Assembly (NCBI RefSeq): GCF_038002165.1
Contig: NZ_JBBOBR010000001.1
Location: 744,001-808,000 of the forward strand
Direction: 5' to 3'
From: Cytobacillus sp. FSL H8-0458
Lineage (GTDB): Bacteria > Bacillota > Bacilli > Bacillales > Cytobacillaceae
DNA: 64,000 bases
Both the position numbers and the translations under genes were made by a program. Below are positions 26,477 to 34,610 of the stretch, one piece after another (within the stretch, counting starts at the first letter, position 1; each line of letters begins with the position of its first letter). The notes below the pieces were generated by a model. The model did no database searches, had not been told where the DNA came from, and saw nothing but the letters and a program-made list of their open reading frames with translations.

Positions 26477-27898
26477 TTGAAACAACATTTATGGATCAGC
26501 GGAAATTTCAAGGAAACAGAGAATTACAAAGCATTAAAAAGCCCCTATAGCGGGGAGGTTATTGCAGAAGTTGCCATGGCAGCTCCTTCCGATGTGAAGT
26601 CAGCAATTGATGCGGCAGAACAATCCAAAAAAATAATGGCTGAAATGCCTGCCCATAAAAGGGCTGAAATACTGGAAAATGTGGTCGCCATCATGAAGGA
26701 GGAAAAAGAGGAGTGCGCAAAAATTATTGCGCTCGAAGCTTCAAAGCCGATAAAGGCTGCAAGAGGAGAAGTTGACCGTACCATCATGACATATACCTTC
26801 GCTGCCCAGGAAGCGCGCAGACTTTATGGAGAAACAATCCCAATGGATGCAGCTCCGGGAGGCGAAGGCAGGGTCTCCTATACAGTACGGGAGCCTCTCG
26901 GGATTATTGGAGCCATCACACCATTTAATTTTCCTATGAACCTGGTTGCCCATAAAGTGGGACCGGCTATTGCTGCCGGCAACACGGTTGTTTTAAAGCC
27001 TGCATCTCAAACACCAATGTCGGCATACAAAATTGCTGATATTTTTCACAGAGCAGGACTTCCTGCCGGAGTGCTGAATGTGGTAACCGGAAGGGGCGGA
27101 ACGGTCGGGGATGTACTTGTTGCAGACGGCCGCATATCGATGATTACTTTTACAGGCAGCCCGGCAGTAGGCAGGCAAATCCGCGAACATGCAGGCTTAA
27201 AGAGAGTAACGCTTGAATTGGGTTCCAATTCGGCAGTTGTAGTGGATGAGAATGCCGACGTGGAGAAAATTGTCCCGCGTATTGCAGCTGGGGCATTTGC
27301 CTTCCAGGGTCAGGTATGTATTTCTGTGCAGCGCATCTATGTGCATGAATCCCTGTACCAGACATTTGCCGAGCATTTTGTTGAGGAAGCCAAAAAGCTG
27401 AAAATCGGCGACCCGCTTAATGAGGATACTGATATTTCAGCGATGATCTCCAGGAGTGATACTGAACGTGCAGAGAGCTGGATCAAGAGTGCCGTAGAAA
27501 GCGGAGCGGAGCTTGCTCTTGGCGGGAATGCTGCAGATAATACCTTGTATCCGACCGTCCTGCTGAATGTTGACAAATCTGAAAAAATTTCATGTGAAGA
27601 AGCATTTGCACCAGTTGTTCATATTAATTCATTCAGCAGCTTTGAAGAGGCGCTGGCACTTGTGAATGATTCAGATTTTGGACTCCAGGCCGGTGTTTTC
27701 ACCAAGGATGTGAACAAAGCCTTCAAAGCAGCAAAAGAGCTTCATGTCGGCGGGGTAATGGTGAACGATTTCCCGACCTTCCGTGTAGACCACATGCCAT
27801 ATGGCGGAGTGAAAATGAGCGGGATGGGACGTGAAGGAATCAAATATGCTGTTGAAGAAATGACAGAGATGAAACTGATCAGCTTTAAAATTGACTAA
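26477..27898 (+). CDS. NAD(P)-dependent aldehyde dehydrogenase (probable succinate-semialdehyde dehydrogenase)
   Basis: A 473-residue ALDH. Cys281 in FQGQVCISVQR is the nucleophile and Glu247 in LELGSNS the general base; TPFNFPMN and FTGSPAVG are the cofactor-binding motifs. The sequence MDAAPGGEGRVSYTVREPLG recalls the lactaldehyde/non-phosphorylating GAPDH branch, so specificity is not fixed by sequence. Operon position after a GABA-transaminase-like gene argues for succinate semialdehyde. TTG 26477 is preceded by AAGGAGGAATTCCA. Last gene of the yodT polycistron. Confidence 0.88.
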   Translation: MKQHLWISGNFKETENYKALKSPYSGEVIAEVAMAAPSDVKSAIDAAEQSKKIMAEMPAHKRAEILENVVAIMKEEKEECAKIIALEASKPIKAARGEVDRTIMTYTFAAQEARRLYGETIPMDAAPGGEGRVSYTVREPLGIIGAITPFNFPMNLVAHKVGPAIAAGNTVVLKPASQTPMSAYKIADIFHRAGLPAGVLNVVTGRGGTVGDVLVADGRISMITFTGSPAVGRQIREHAGLKRVTLELGSNSAVVVDENADVEKIVPRIAAGAFAFQGQVCISVQRIYVHESLYQTFAEHFVEEAKKLKIGDPLNEDTDISAMISRSDTERAESWIKSAVESGAELALGGNAADNTLYPTVLLNVDKSEKISCEEAFAPVVHINSFSSFEEALALVNDSDFGLQAGVFTKDVNKAFKAAKELHVGGVMVNDFPTFRVDHMPYGGVKMSGMGREGIKYAVEEMTEMKLISFKID

Positions 27899-27928
27899 GA
27901 TGAAGCCTGCGAATATGATTTGCTGTTA

Positions 27929-27998
27929 TTGGCCGGTATTTTAATTGAAATGGCTGATAAAACTGCTGATTCGGCCGGAAAAATGGCTGAATGGCCCA
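27929..27998 (+). repeat. Imperfect tandem repeat before ablB
   Basis: GGCCGG occurs at 27931 and 27973, each followed by an AT-rich stretch and AATGGCTGA. The two copies differ by an internal deletion of about 12-15 bases. Possible protein-binding site; no better explanation seen. Confidence 0.35.
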
Positions 27999-28020
27999 TA
28001 TTCCTTCATACATCTATTAT

Positions 28021-28047
28021 GCCTGGCCCTTTGGCCGGGCAGTTTTA
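28021..28047 (+). terminator. Terminator of the yodT-aldehyde dehydrogenase operon
   Basis: GCCTGGCC-CTTT-GGCCGGGC hairpin (one G-U) followed by AGTTTTATT. Confidence 0.75.
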
Positions 28048-28069
28048 TTAATAAAAGGGGGTCTTAGCA

Positions 28070-28927
28070 ATGAATAATACTGCTTCGGTAAAGACACTAA
28101 AAAAAGAAGACTTTGTGGCCGAATTCTATCTTGATCCATTCAATAAACGGTTAAGGGTAGACGATTATTCAGGTAAATTGGCAGATGCCGTCATTGAAGC
28201 AGAGAAAACTGCGAAAGAACATCAGTGTGAGAAATTAATCTTCAGGGGCAGAGTTGAAAATTATATTGATCTTCTTGCGATGGGATTTCATTGCGAGGCT
28301 GTTATTGACGGGTATTTCCGCGGCTCTGATCAATACTTTTTCTGCAAGTATTTTTCTGACGAAAGAAGAACTAATGGACACTGGATCTCTGAAGACAGCA
28401 TCGTTAAAAATGTAACCGCCCTTGAAGGAAACCCGGATGTCCTTATGCCTCCTTCTGAATATCAGCTTATAAAAATAAAGGAGCAGGATGCAGAAAACCT
28501 GGCTGAACTATACCGTGAAGTATTTAAGATTTATCCGACACCTCTCCATGATCCCTCATATATAAAAAAGACAATCCGGGAGGGCACCATTTATTACGCA
28601 TTTCAGTATAAAGATGACCTTGTCAGTGCTGCTTCAGCGGAGGTGAATCTTTTTTATAAAAACGCAGAACTGACAGATTGTGCTACACTCACATCCCACC
28701 GTAAACATGGCTTAATGAAAATACTCCTCGAAAAATTGGAAAAAGATCTAAAATCGCAGGGTGTATTCTGTGCCTACTCCATTGCCAGGGCGCTGTCATT
28801 CGGTATGAATGCCGTTCTGCATCAGCTGGGCTATTCCTATCGGGGCCGTCTTCTTAACAACTGCTATATTTTTGATAAACTTGAAAATATGAATGTCTGG
28901 GTAAAGAATTTGGCCTATTCGGATTGA
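28070..28927 (+). CDS. ablB: Beta-lysine N6-acetyltransferase
   Basis: A 285-residue protein of the YodP/AblB family. The N-terminal ~130 residues are the family-specific part (KKEDFVAEFYLDPFNKRLRV split) and the C-terminal ~150 a GNAT domain, with VSAASAEVN and CATLTSHRKHGLMK around the acetyl-CoA site. It acetylates the 6-amino group of beta-lysine. In methanogens the product is an osmolyte; here the neighbouring catabolic genes suggest degradation. GGGGGTCTTAGC precedes ATG 28070. A terminator upstream means it needs its own promoter. Confidence 0.93.
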   Translation: MNNTASVKTLKKEDFVAEFYLDPFNKRLRVDDYSGKLADAVIEAEKTAKEHQCEKLIFRGRVENYIDLLAMGFHCEAVIDGYFRGSDQYFFCKYFSDERRTNGHWISEDSIVKNVTALEGNPDVLMPPSEYQLIKIKEQDAENLAELYREVFKIYPTPLHDPSYIKKTIREGTIYYAFQYKDDLVSAASAEVNLFYKNAELTDCATLTSHRKHGLMKILLEKLEKDLKSQGVFCAYSIARALSFGMNAVLHQLGYSYRGRLLNNCYIFDKLENMNVWVKNLAYSD

Positions 28928-28952
28928 CGAAGCCAAAAAAAGAAGCGCCAGA

Positions 28953-28985
28953 TTTTCGGCACCATCCTGACAAGTTTTCGGCACC
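28953..28985 (+). repeat. Two direct TTTTCGGCACC repeats, 22 bp apart, upstream of kamR
   Basis: Exact 11-base copies at 28953 and 28975, two helical turns apart. The core TCGGCAC recurs as an inverted pair about 100 bp before the kamA sigma-54 promoter, so these may bind KamR. Confidence 0.5.
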
Positions 28986-29018
28986 CTGTCATATATATAC
29001 ATATATAGGGGGGATTTA

Positions 29019-30461
29019 ATGATTGAAACTCAAAGCATTTCCAAAGAAGTTCTGGCCGCCATATTAAAAGGCATTGATGAAGGAATACATGTAGTGGATT
29101 TGAATGGAATTACCATTTTTTATAATGAAATTGCTGCAAGACACGATGGTCTCGAGGTTTCTGAGGTTATCGGAAAACCTGTGCTGAAAGTCTTTCCCTC
29201 ATTGGATGAAGAGACAAGCACTTTATTAAAAGTTATGAAAACAAAAACACCGATTTATAATCAGACTCAGTCCTATGTAAACCTCCATGGTGCACAAATA
29301 GAAACCATCAATACCACTCTCCCTATAACTGTTAATGGGAAGGTAGCGGGAGCTGTCGAGATTGCCAAGGACTACTCCAGATTGAAGCTTCTTTCTGAGA
29401 GCCTTCTTGATTTGCGCCAAAAAATAAAAACGCCTGTCAAAAAAAAGGCTGCTGTCAATAATGTACAGTATACACTGGATAGCCTTCTCACAATAAATAA
29501 GGAAATGAAAAATATTAAAAAGGAAGCAGCCAAACTGGCAAAGTCCGATTCTTCCATTCTTGTGTTTGGGGAAAGCGGGTGCGGAAAGGAGCTCTTTGTT
29601 CAGGGGCTTCATCATGCTTCCTCAAGAACTGAAGGCCCATTTATTGCCCAGAACTGTGCGGCTATACCGGAGTCCTTGCTTGAAAGCATTCTTTTTGGGA
29701 CTGCTAAAGGAAGCTATACAGGAGCTGTTGACCGGCCGGGGCTTTTTGAATTAGCCGATGGCGGGACACTTTTTCTCGATGAAATACATGCCATGCCGAT
29801 TGAGCTGCAGGCTAAACTGCTGAGAGTGCTTGAAGATGGCATTGTCCGAAGAGTAGGAAGTCCGAAGAGCTCCCGGGTCAATGTACGGGTGATTGCAGCC
29901 ATGAATATTCATCCAGTGGAAGCACTTGAGAACAACCTAATGAGAAAAGACTTATTTTACCGCTTAAATGTTCTTACTTTCGGGCTCCTGCCACTAAGGG
30001 AGAGGAAGGAAGATATTGAATTTCTAGCACATCATTTTATAAATCGATTTAATCAGGTGTTACACAAAAGCCTTTCGGGAATCGGGGATGATGTGCTGGC
30101 TTTTTTCAGACAATATCATTGGCCGGGAAATGTCAGGGAACTAAAGCATACAATCGAATACATGATGAATGTCTGTGAAGAGGATATTCTTAAAGCTGAG
30201 GATTTGCCAGTTATAATGAAACAGCAGCTTCAAAGGAATAAACAGGATTGTTTAATAAAAGTTGAGCCTTTAAAGGCGAGTATGGAAAAGCAGGAAAAAG
30301 CTTTAATCGAAAAAGCTCTTCAAGAGACAAACGGAAATATAAAAAAAGCCGCAAAGCTATTGGAGGTGCCTCGTCAGACCCTGCAATATAAACTGGCCAA
30401 GTATAATATTGAAATCAATAATAGAATCCTGGTCTGTAACACTCATGAAAGTGCCGAGTAA
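29019..30461 (+). CDS. kamR: Sigma-54-dependent transcriptional activator, KamR-type
   Basis: A 480-residue enhancer-binding protein. An N-terminal PAS domain (about 12-120) is followed by an AAA+ domain with Walker A GESGCGKE (184-191), the sigma-54 contact loop GSYTGA (231-236, in place of canonical GAFTGA) and Walker [10 protein letters not shown], then a Fis-type helix-turn-helix ([19 protein letters not shown]). It lies between ablB and a -24/-12 promoter for kamA. From memory, KamR with sigma-54 controls kamA in Bacillus thuringiensis. The PAS domain presumably senses lysine status; the ligand is unknown. TAGGGGGGATTTA precedes ATG 29019. Confidence 0.93.
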   Translation: MIETQSISKEVLAAILKGIDEGIHVVDLNGITIFYNEIAARHDGLEVSEVIGKPVLKVFPSLDEETSTLLKVMKTKTPIYNQTQSYVNLHGAQIETINTTLPITVNGKVAGAVEIAKDYSRLKLLSESLLDLRQKIKTPVKKKAAVNNVQYTLDSLLTINKEMKNIKKEAAKLAKSDSSILVFGESGCGKELFVQGLHHASSRTEGPFIAQNCAAIPESLLESILFGTAKGSYTGAVDRPGLFELADGGTLFLDEIHAMPIELQAKLLRVLEDGIVRRVGSPKSSRVNVRVIAAMNIHPVEALENNLMRKDLFYRLNVLTFGLLPLRERKEDIEFLAHHFINRFNQVLHKSLSGIGDDVLAFFRQYHWPGNVRELKHTIEYMMNVCEEDILKAEDLPVIMKQQLQRNKQDCLIKVEPLKASMEKQEKALIEKALQETNGNIKKAAKLLEVPRQTLQYKLAKYNIEINNRILVCNTHESAE

Positions 30462-30474
30462 TCGGCACTTTTTT
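30448..30474 (+). terminator. Palindrome: kamR terminator and possible activator site
   Basis: AAGTGCCGA-GTAA-TCGGCACTT followed by TTTT; it spans the kamR stop codon. The arms carry the TCGGCAC core found twice upstream of kamR, and the centre lies 104 bp before the -24 element of the kamA promoter. Confidence 0.8.
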
Positions 30475-30561
30475 GCATTAAAGAAAATGAAAATATCCCC
30501 TCAGCTGCTAACAATCGCCAATCCGGAAGGGATTTCATATGATACTACAAAATATTCAGAA

Positions 30562-30578
30562 TTGGCATGAAACTTGCA
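30562..30578 (+). promoter_or_regulatory. Sigma-54 (-24/-12) promoter of kamA-yokU
   Basis: TTGGCATG-AAAC-TTGCA, with GG and GC exactly 12 bases apart, differs from consensus at one base. It is 37 bases before ATG 30615, directly downstream of a sigma-54 activator gene. Confidence 0.92.
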
Positions 30579-30614
30579 ATGTATTTTATAGAAATTCATA
30601 TAGGGGGGATCCAG

Positions 30615-32045
30615 ATGAAGAACTTTTTATATAAACCGGATCGGCATTGGAAAGATATTGAGCTATGGAAGGATGTCACAGAAGAACAATGGAATGACTG
30701 GCTCTGGCAGCTGACAAATACGATTCGCACTGTTGATGATCTGAAGCAAGTCATCAACCTCACTCCGGATGAGGAGGAAGGAGTAAGAATCTCGACTAAA
30801 ACGATTCCGCTGAACATTACACCTTATTATGCATCCCTAATGAATCCGGATGATCCGCGATGCCCGATCAGAATGCAATCGGTACCAATTTCAAAAGAAA
30901 TATATAAAACAAAATATGACCTTGAAGATCCTTTGCATGAGGATGAAGATTCACCTGTCCCTGGCCTGACGCACCGTTATCCTGACCGTGTCTTATTTCT
31001 GGTGACAAATCAATGCTCCATGTATTGCCGTTATTGTACACGAAGGAGATTTTCCGGTCAAATTGGCATGGGAGTGCCGAAAAAACAGCTTGATGCAGCG
31101 ATCAGTTATATCAGGAGTGCCCCTCAGGTCAGGGATGTTCTCATATCTGGCGGGGATGGACTTTTGATCAATGATAATATCCTAGAGTACATTTTGAAGA
31201 ATTTGCGGGAAATCGATCATGTCGAAATCATCAGAATCGGTACGCGGGCACCTGTTGTATTTCCTCAGCGGATTACCGAGAATTTATGCAATATCCTGAA
31301 GAAGTATCATCCGGTATGGCTGAATACACATTTTAATACTTCTATTGAAATTACCGAAGATTCTAAGAGAGCATGTGAGATGCTGGCAAATGCAGGTGTT
31401 CCGGTTGGCAACCAATCGGTTATTTTGGCGGGCATAAACGACAGCGTACCAATTATGAAAAAACTAATGCATGATCTTGTTAAAATCCGGGTCCGGCCTT
31501 ATTACATTTATCAATGTGATTTATCTGAAGGCATTGGCCATTTCCGCGCTCCGGTTTCGAAAGGGCTTGAAATTATTGAAGGGTTAAGGGGACATACATC
31601 CGGCTATGCTGTTCCGACTTTTGTGGTCGATGCGCCTGGCGGAGGCGGAAAGATATCACTGCAGCCGAATTATTTAATCTCGCAAAGTGCTGACAAAGTG
31701 GTCCTCCGTAATTTCGAAGGTGTAATCACCACTTATCCTGAGCCTGAAAACTATGTTCCAGGCCGTGCAGAAGGCTACTTTAAAGAAATTTATCCTAATA
31801 TGGAAGAGAAAAAATCAAATGTGGGCATTGCCGCGTTAATGAATGACCAGCAGTTCAACCTGGTGCCTGAAGGCCTGGCAAGACTGAATCGCCGCGAAAA
31901 ATATGACAGCGACCCAGAGCACAGTTCTTTGAAAGATAAGCGGGGTAAACGGGATGAATTAAAGGAAAAGAAATTCAATGCCCAGCAGACAAAGCAGAGT
32001 CCTGCAGCAGAAGCGGGTTCAGAAGCTGCGGCTGCCAAGGAATAG
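30615..32045 (+). CDS. kamA: Lysine 2,3-aminomutase
   Basis: A 476-residue radical-SAM/PLP enzyme that converts L-lysine to L-beta-lysine. Cys134, Cys138 and Cys141 (CSMYCRYC) hold the 4Fe-4S cluster; RIGTRAPVVFPQRI and the PTFVVDAPGGGGKI segment belong to the active site and PLP region. A low-complexity Ala/Glu/Lys tail of about 40 residues ends the protein. ATG 30615 follows GGGGGGATCC. An upstream in-frame ATG at 30567 lies inside the sigma-54 promoter and cannot be the start. yokU follows after 10 bases. Confidence 0.97.
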   Translation: MKNFLYKPDRHWKDIELWKDVTEEQWNDWLWQLTNTIRTVDDLKQVINLTPDEEEGVRISTKTIPLNITPYYASLMNPDDPRCPIRMQSVPISKEIYKTKYDLEDPLHEDEDSPVPGLTHRYPDRVLFLVTNQCSMYCRYCTRRRFSGQIGMGVPKKQLDAAISYIRSAPQVRDVLISGGDGLLINDNILEYILKNLREIDHVEIIRIGTRAPVVFPQRITENLCNILKKYHPVWLNTHFNTSIEITEDSKRACEMLANAGVPVGNQSVILAGINDSVPIMKKLMHDLVKIRVRPYYIYQCDLSEGIGHFRAPVSKGLEIIEGLRGHTSGYAVPTFVVDAPGGGGKISLQPNYLISQSADKVVLRNFEGVITTYPEPENYVPGRAEGYFKEIYPNMEEKKSNVGIAALMNDQQFNLVPEGLARLNRREKYDSDPEHSSLKDKRGKRDELKEKKFNAQQTKQSPAAEAGSEAAAAKE

Positions 32046-32055
32046 GAGGACAGGA

Positions 32056-32349
32056 ATGGGAAACAAATGTGCCTGGTGTGAAAGCCAAAATATAAATGAA
32101 AGCAGCGAAACGGTTTATTGGGAGCTCCCTGATGGAACAAGGGCCATCCAGATAAATGATACACCTTCCATTTCCTGCAGGGATTGTGAGATGGTTTACC
32201 AGTCAGATGAACTTGTTAAGTCGATTGAGGACCAGCTATTTTTGATTGATGTGAAAAAGATCGGAAAAGAAATAAATTATGAAAAATTGATGGAGCAGCC
32301 AAGGCTGCTGAAGCGAAATTATTTTGATTTCTCTTCCTATGATAAGTGA
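32056..32349 (+). CDS. yokU: YokU family zinc-finger-like protein
   Basis: A 97-residue protein of the YokU family, with CAWC near the N-terminus and CRDC about 35 residues later, a probable zinc site of MqsA-like N-terminal type. Function unknown; it is consistently next to kamA in Bacillus. AGGAGGACAGGA precedes ATG 32056. Being behind kamA, it shares the sigma-54 promoter, which suggests a role in lysine metabolism. Confidence 0.9.
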   Translation: MGNKCAWCESQNINESSETVYWELPDGTRAIQINDTPSISCRDCEMVYQSDELVKSIEDQLFLIDVKKIGKEINYEKLMEQPRLLKRNYFDFSSYDK

Positions 32350-32358
32350 GGAAAAGGG

Positions 32359-32386
32359 CAGCCCGCAGATATGCGGGCTGTTTTTA
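32359..32386 (+). terminator. Terminator of kamA-yokU
   Basis: CAGCCCGCA-GATA-TGCGGGCTG followed by T5. Confidence 0.9.
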
Positions 32387-32473
32387 AATATGAATAAGTA
32401 GACGGGCTTAGCACAATTCGATTATAGTAGAAAATAAATTAATGAACGACAGAATAAAAAGGAAGGCGTTAAT

Positions 32474-32695
32474 ATGTCAAAAACTTTCTATCACTTTTTA
32501 ATGAAATACAGGCATCCTGCACCAAAAGATAACATCAGCCGTTTTGCCAATGACGCATATGAGGACCACAGCTTTCCGAAAACAGCCTATGATTATGATG
32601 AGGTCAGCTCTTACCTAGAACTGAACGGAAGCTATCTGGAGACCATGTCTATATTTGATGAAGCCTGGCAATTGTATGTACTCTCTGAAAGCTGA
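32474..32695 (+). CDS. yozE: YozE family (UPF0346) protein
   Basis: A 73-residue helical protein with the YozE SAM-like fold signature: FYHFLMKYRHP at the start, DISRFA-type and DHSFPK segments, and YLELNGSYLETMSIFDEAW at the end. Function unknown. AAAAAGGAAGGCG precedes ATG 32474. Next to yokU as in B. subtilis. Confidence 0.93.
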   Translation: MSKTFYHFLMKYRHPAPKDNISRFANDAYEDHSFPKTAYDYDEVSSYLELNGSYLETMSIFDEAWQLYVLSES

Positions 32696-32708
32696 ATGAA
32701 CACTTTGA

Positions 32709-32736
32709 AACACTCCTGCTCTGGAGTGTTTTTTAT
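32709..32736 (+). terminator. Terminator of yozE
   Basis: AACACTCC-TGCTC-TGGAGTGTT followed by TTTT. The dispersed repeat begins right after it. Confidence 0.88.
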
Positions 32737-32737
32737 T

Positions 32738-32990
32738 TGGCTGTTTTCGTAAAGCTTGTTGCTTTTGGGCAGGTAACTAATTTTACCCTCTGAGTTGATT
32801 GGAGCGGAAGGTACTTTATCCTCGAAAATGCTGACACATTTCCTTCGTGAGGTGTTCGTTCGAGGAAGCTTATTTCAATGTCCTGCGGGAAGAGAGGGAA
32901 GTGTGAGACCCCGCAGGCGAAGCCGAGGAGGCTCGCATTCCTCCCCGCGGGTTCGCTGCGTGCCTGGACCGGAAATCAACGGGCAATATT
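32738..32990. repeat. Dispersed ~250-bp intergenic repeat, copy 1
   Basis: Shares ordered blocks with 46379-46633: TGGCTGTTTTCG, GAGTTGATTG.AGCGGAAGGT, ATCCTCGAAAATGCT, GTCCTGCGGG, GTGAGACCCCGCAG, GAGGAGGCTC, CCCCGCGG, CGGAAATCAACGG. The GC-rich core can fold. A short open frame across it is not a gene. The 445-bp gap between yozE and yodN contains nothing else. Confidence 0.85.
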
Positions 32991-33141
32991 CAAACGCCAA
33001 ATTTCATCAAATAGAAAAAAGCAATTTAATTTGAAAAATAGCTTTTGATTGATTGTGATGAACGTACGGACGATTTTCATAAAAAGTGCATATACTATTG
33101 TATTCACTACTCACGACTCAGTCATTGAGAGGATGGAGGAA

Positions 33142-33837
33142 ATGAGCAAAAAGAAAAAACCAAAGTACAAAATCGGTGATACAGTCGTGATCACTATTTA
33201 TGGTACAGTCGGAAAAGTAACAGATGTAAAATGGCTAGATGATATGTACGTCTATGAAGTCAATAAAAGTGAAGGTCTATATATGGAATCCAGCCTTCAA
33301 ATGCTGTCTGAGTATGAAGGTGAGATTATGGAAAAGGAGCATATTGACATCGAATATAAATACTTTTTTGGCGACCTGGTCCAAGTCAAGGGGTATGGTT
33401 CGGATCTTTTCAAAATCGTAGGCTTCAGGACGGAAATTTGGAGATACAAAGAAGATGCATGGGAAGATGTTATTTATGAGCTTTCGAGAATTAATGACGG
33501 GGAATGGCTGGAAGCAGGGGAAGAAGAGCTGACACTCGTTGCGGATGCTGAAAGTGCTGATGCATTTATTCAAAAGCTGGGACTTCTTTATATGATCAAC
33601 AAAAAAGAAAAGCTTCCTGAATTAAAGGAATCGGCACATTCATTCCGCAAGGCAGAAAAGGAATTGCTTGAAGGGATAAAAGAAAGAAAAGTGCTGATTG
33701 ATGGATTGCTTGATATATATAATGATTATCGTATTCTTTATGAAATGTTTCAGGATGATGAGTATAAGCATATTATGCGGGTTATACTCAGAAAGCTGAA
33801 GCATATTGCCAACAATGATGATAAGAGCACTGTGTAA
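33142..33837 (+). CDS. yodN: Hypothetical protein in yodN position, KOW-like N-terminus
   Basis: A 231-residue cytoplasmic protein. The basic start (MSKKKKPKYKIGDTVVITIYGT) followed by GKVTDVKWLDDMYVYEV is SH3/KOW-like, and a second similar unit (YKYFFGDLVQVKGYGSDLFKIVG) follows; the C-terminal ~80 residues are helical and charged. GGATGGAGGAA precedes ATG 33142. Named from its place between yozE and yozD as in B. subtilis; function unknown. Confidence 0.75.
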   Translation: MSKKKKPKYKIGDTVVITIYGTVGKVTDVKWLDDMYVYEVNKSEGLYMESSLQMLSEYEGEIMEKEHIDIEYKYFFGDLVQVKGYGSDLFKIVGFRTEIWRYKEDAWEDVIYELSRINDGEWLEAGEEELTLVADAESADAFIQKLGLLYMINKKEKLPELKESAHSFRKAEKELLEGIKERKVLIDGLLDIYNDYRILYEMFQDDEYKHIMRVILRKLKHIANNDDKSTV

Positions 33838-33861
33838 AAAGCACAGAAGTCTTAGCGATTT

Positions 33862-34023
33862 TTAGAGCCAGGTGACCAGGAGAAACAGTAAAAATGGGAT
33901 TCCAAACCATATGACGAGCTTGAACCATGCATTTAATAGATTGCTATAAAGATTTATAATAGAGCTTTCTTCACGATTGACATCTTCTTTAATTAGTAGG
34001 GCTAGTCTGGATATACTAGACAT
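33862..34023 (-). CDS. Small membrane protein (53 aa)
   Basis: ATG 34023 on the minus strand follows AAGGAGGCAGCGAA, an excellent ribosome binding site. The 53-residue product has a polar N-terminus (MSSISRLALLIKEDVNREES) and one C-terminal membrane helix (VIWFGIPFLLFLLVTW). I do not recognise it. It is the only minus-strand gene in this stretch and overlaps nothing. Confidence 0.7.
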   Translation of the reverse strand: MSSISRLALLIKEDVNREESSIINLYSNLLNAWFKLVIWFGIPFLLFLLVTWL

Positions 34024-34188
34024 TTCGCTGCCTCCTTATTTATGTGTAAAATGGATTGCTGCTGGCTGTTTATCCTATATGTATGTCCTAACTGAAGAAA
34101 AATGCATCGAAAATAAAATAAAGAATATGGCTTGTTCTGCATGAATCCAGGGAGTACCTCATACATTTTGTACAAAGGGGGCGTTGCT

Positions 34189-34362
34189 GTGAAGGAAATA
34201 GAAGTGGTAATAGATACAGAAGAAATTGCTGAGTTTTTCTTTCATGAGCTGGCAAAAAGGGGATATGTGCCTACTGAAGGAGAATTGGATGAACTTGCAG
34301 ATATCACGTTTGAGTACCTGCTGCAAAAGTGCATCATTGATGAAGAAATTGAAGATGACTGA
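34189..34362 (+). CDS. yozD: YozD-like protein (57 aa)
   Basis: A 57-residue acidic helical protein with VIDTEEIAEFFFHELAKRGY and a C-terminal CIIDEEIEDD; it fits the YozD family by length, sequence character and position. GTG 34189 follows AAAGGGGGCG; the frame extends upstream to 34132 without a ribosome binding site. Function unknown. Confidence 0.82.
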   Translation: MKEIEVVIDTEEIAEFFFHELAKRGYVPTEGELDELADITFEYLLQKCIIDEEIEDD

Positions 34363-34370
34363 TATAGAAA

Positions 34371-34401
34371 AATGACGAGGAAAGATGCTCGTCATTTTTT
34401 T
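34371..34401 (+). terminator. Terminator of yozD
   Basis: ATGACGAG-GAAAGATG-CTCGTCAT followed by T7. Confidence 0.88.
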
Positions 34402-34512
34402 GCGGAACAGCAGGAACATCTTACATATACATATTTTGTAACACAGCATTTTCTGTGGGTACGCAGTGAACGCAGCAATTCCGAAAAAAATATGTGCTGC
34501 CATCACTTAAAA

Positions 34513-34539
34513 TGAAACCTTATTGTTATTAAGCACGTA
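34513..34539 (+). promoter_or_regulatory. ECF (SigW-like) promoter of spo0M
   Basis: TGAAAC, 17-base spacer, CGTA followed by TA. B. subtilis spo0M is also SigW-controlled as I recall it. The start codon is 71 bases downstream. Confidence 0.7.
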
Positions 34540-34610
34540 TATCTAAGTGAAATAAGTGCTTTGCTTAATATATGGCAGTAAAAATAAAAAAGAAACAGGG
34601 AGAGAAGCAT

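Noticed and set aside
32795..33034. Arg/Ser-rich 79-codon open frame
   Set aside because: Lies across dispersed repeat copy 1, has no ribosome binding site, and low-complexity composition reflects the GC-rich repeat core.
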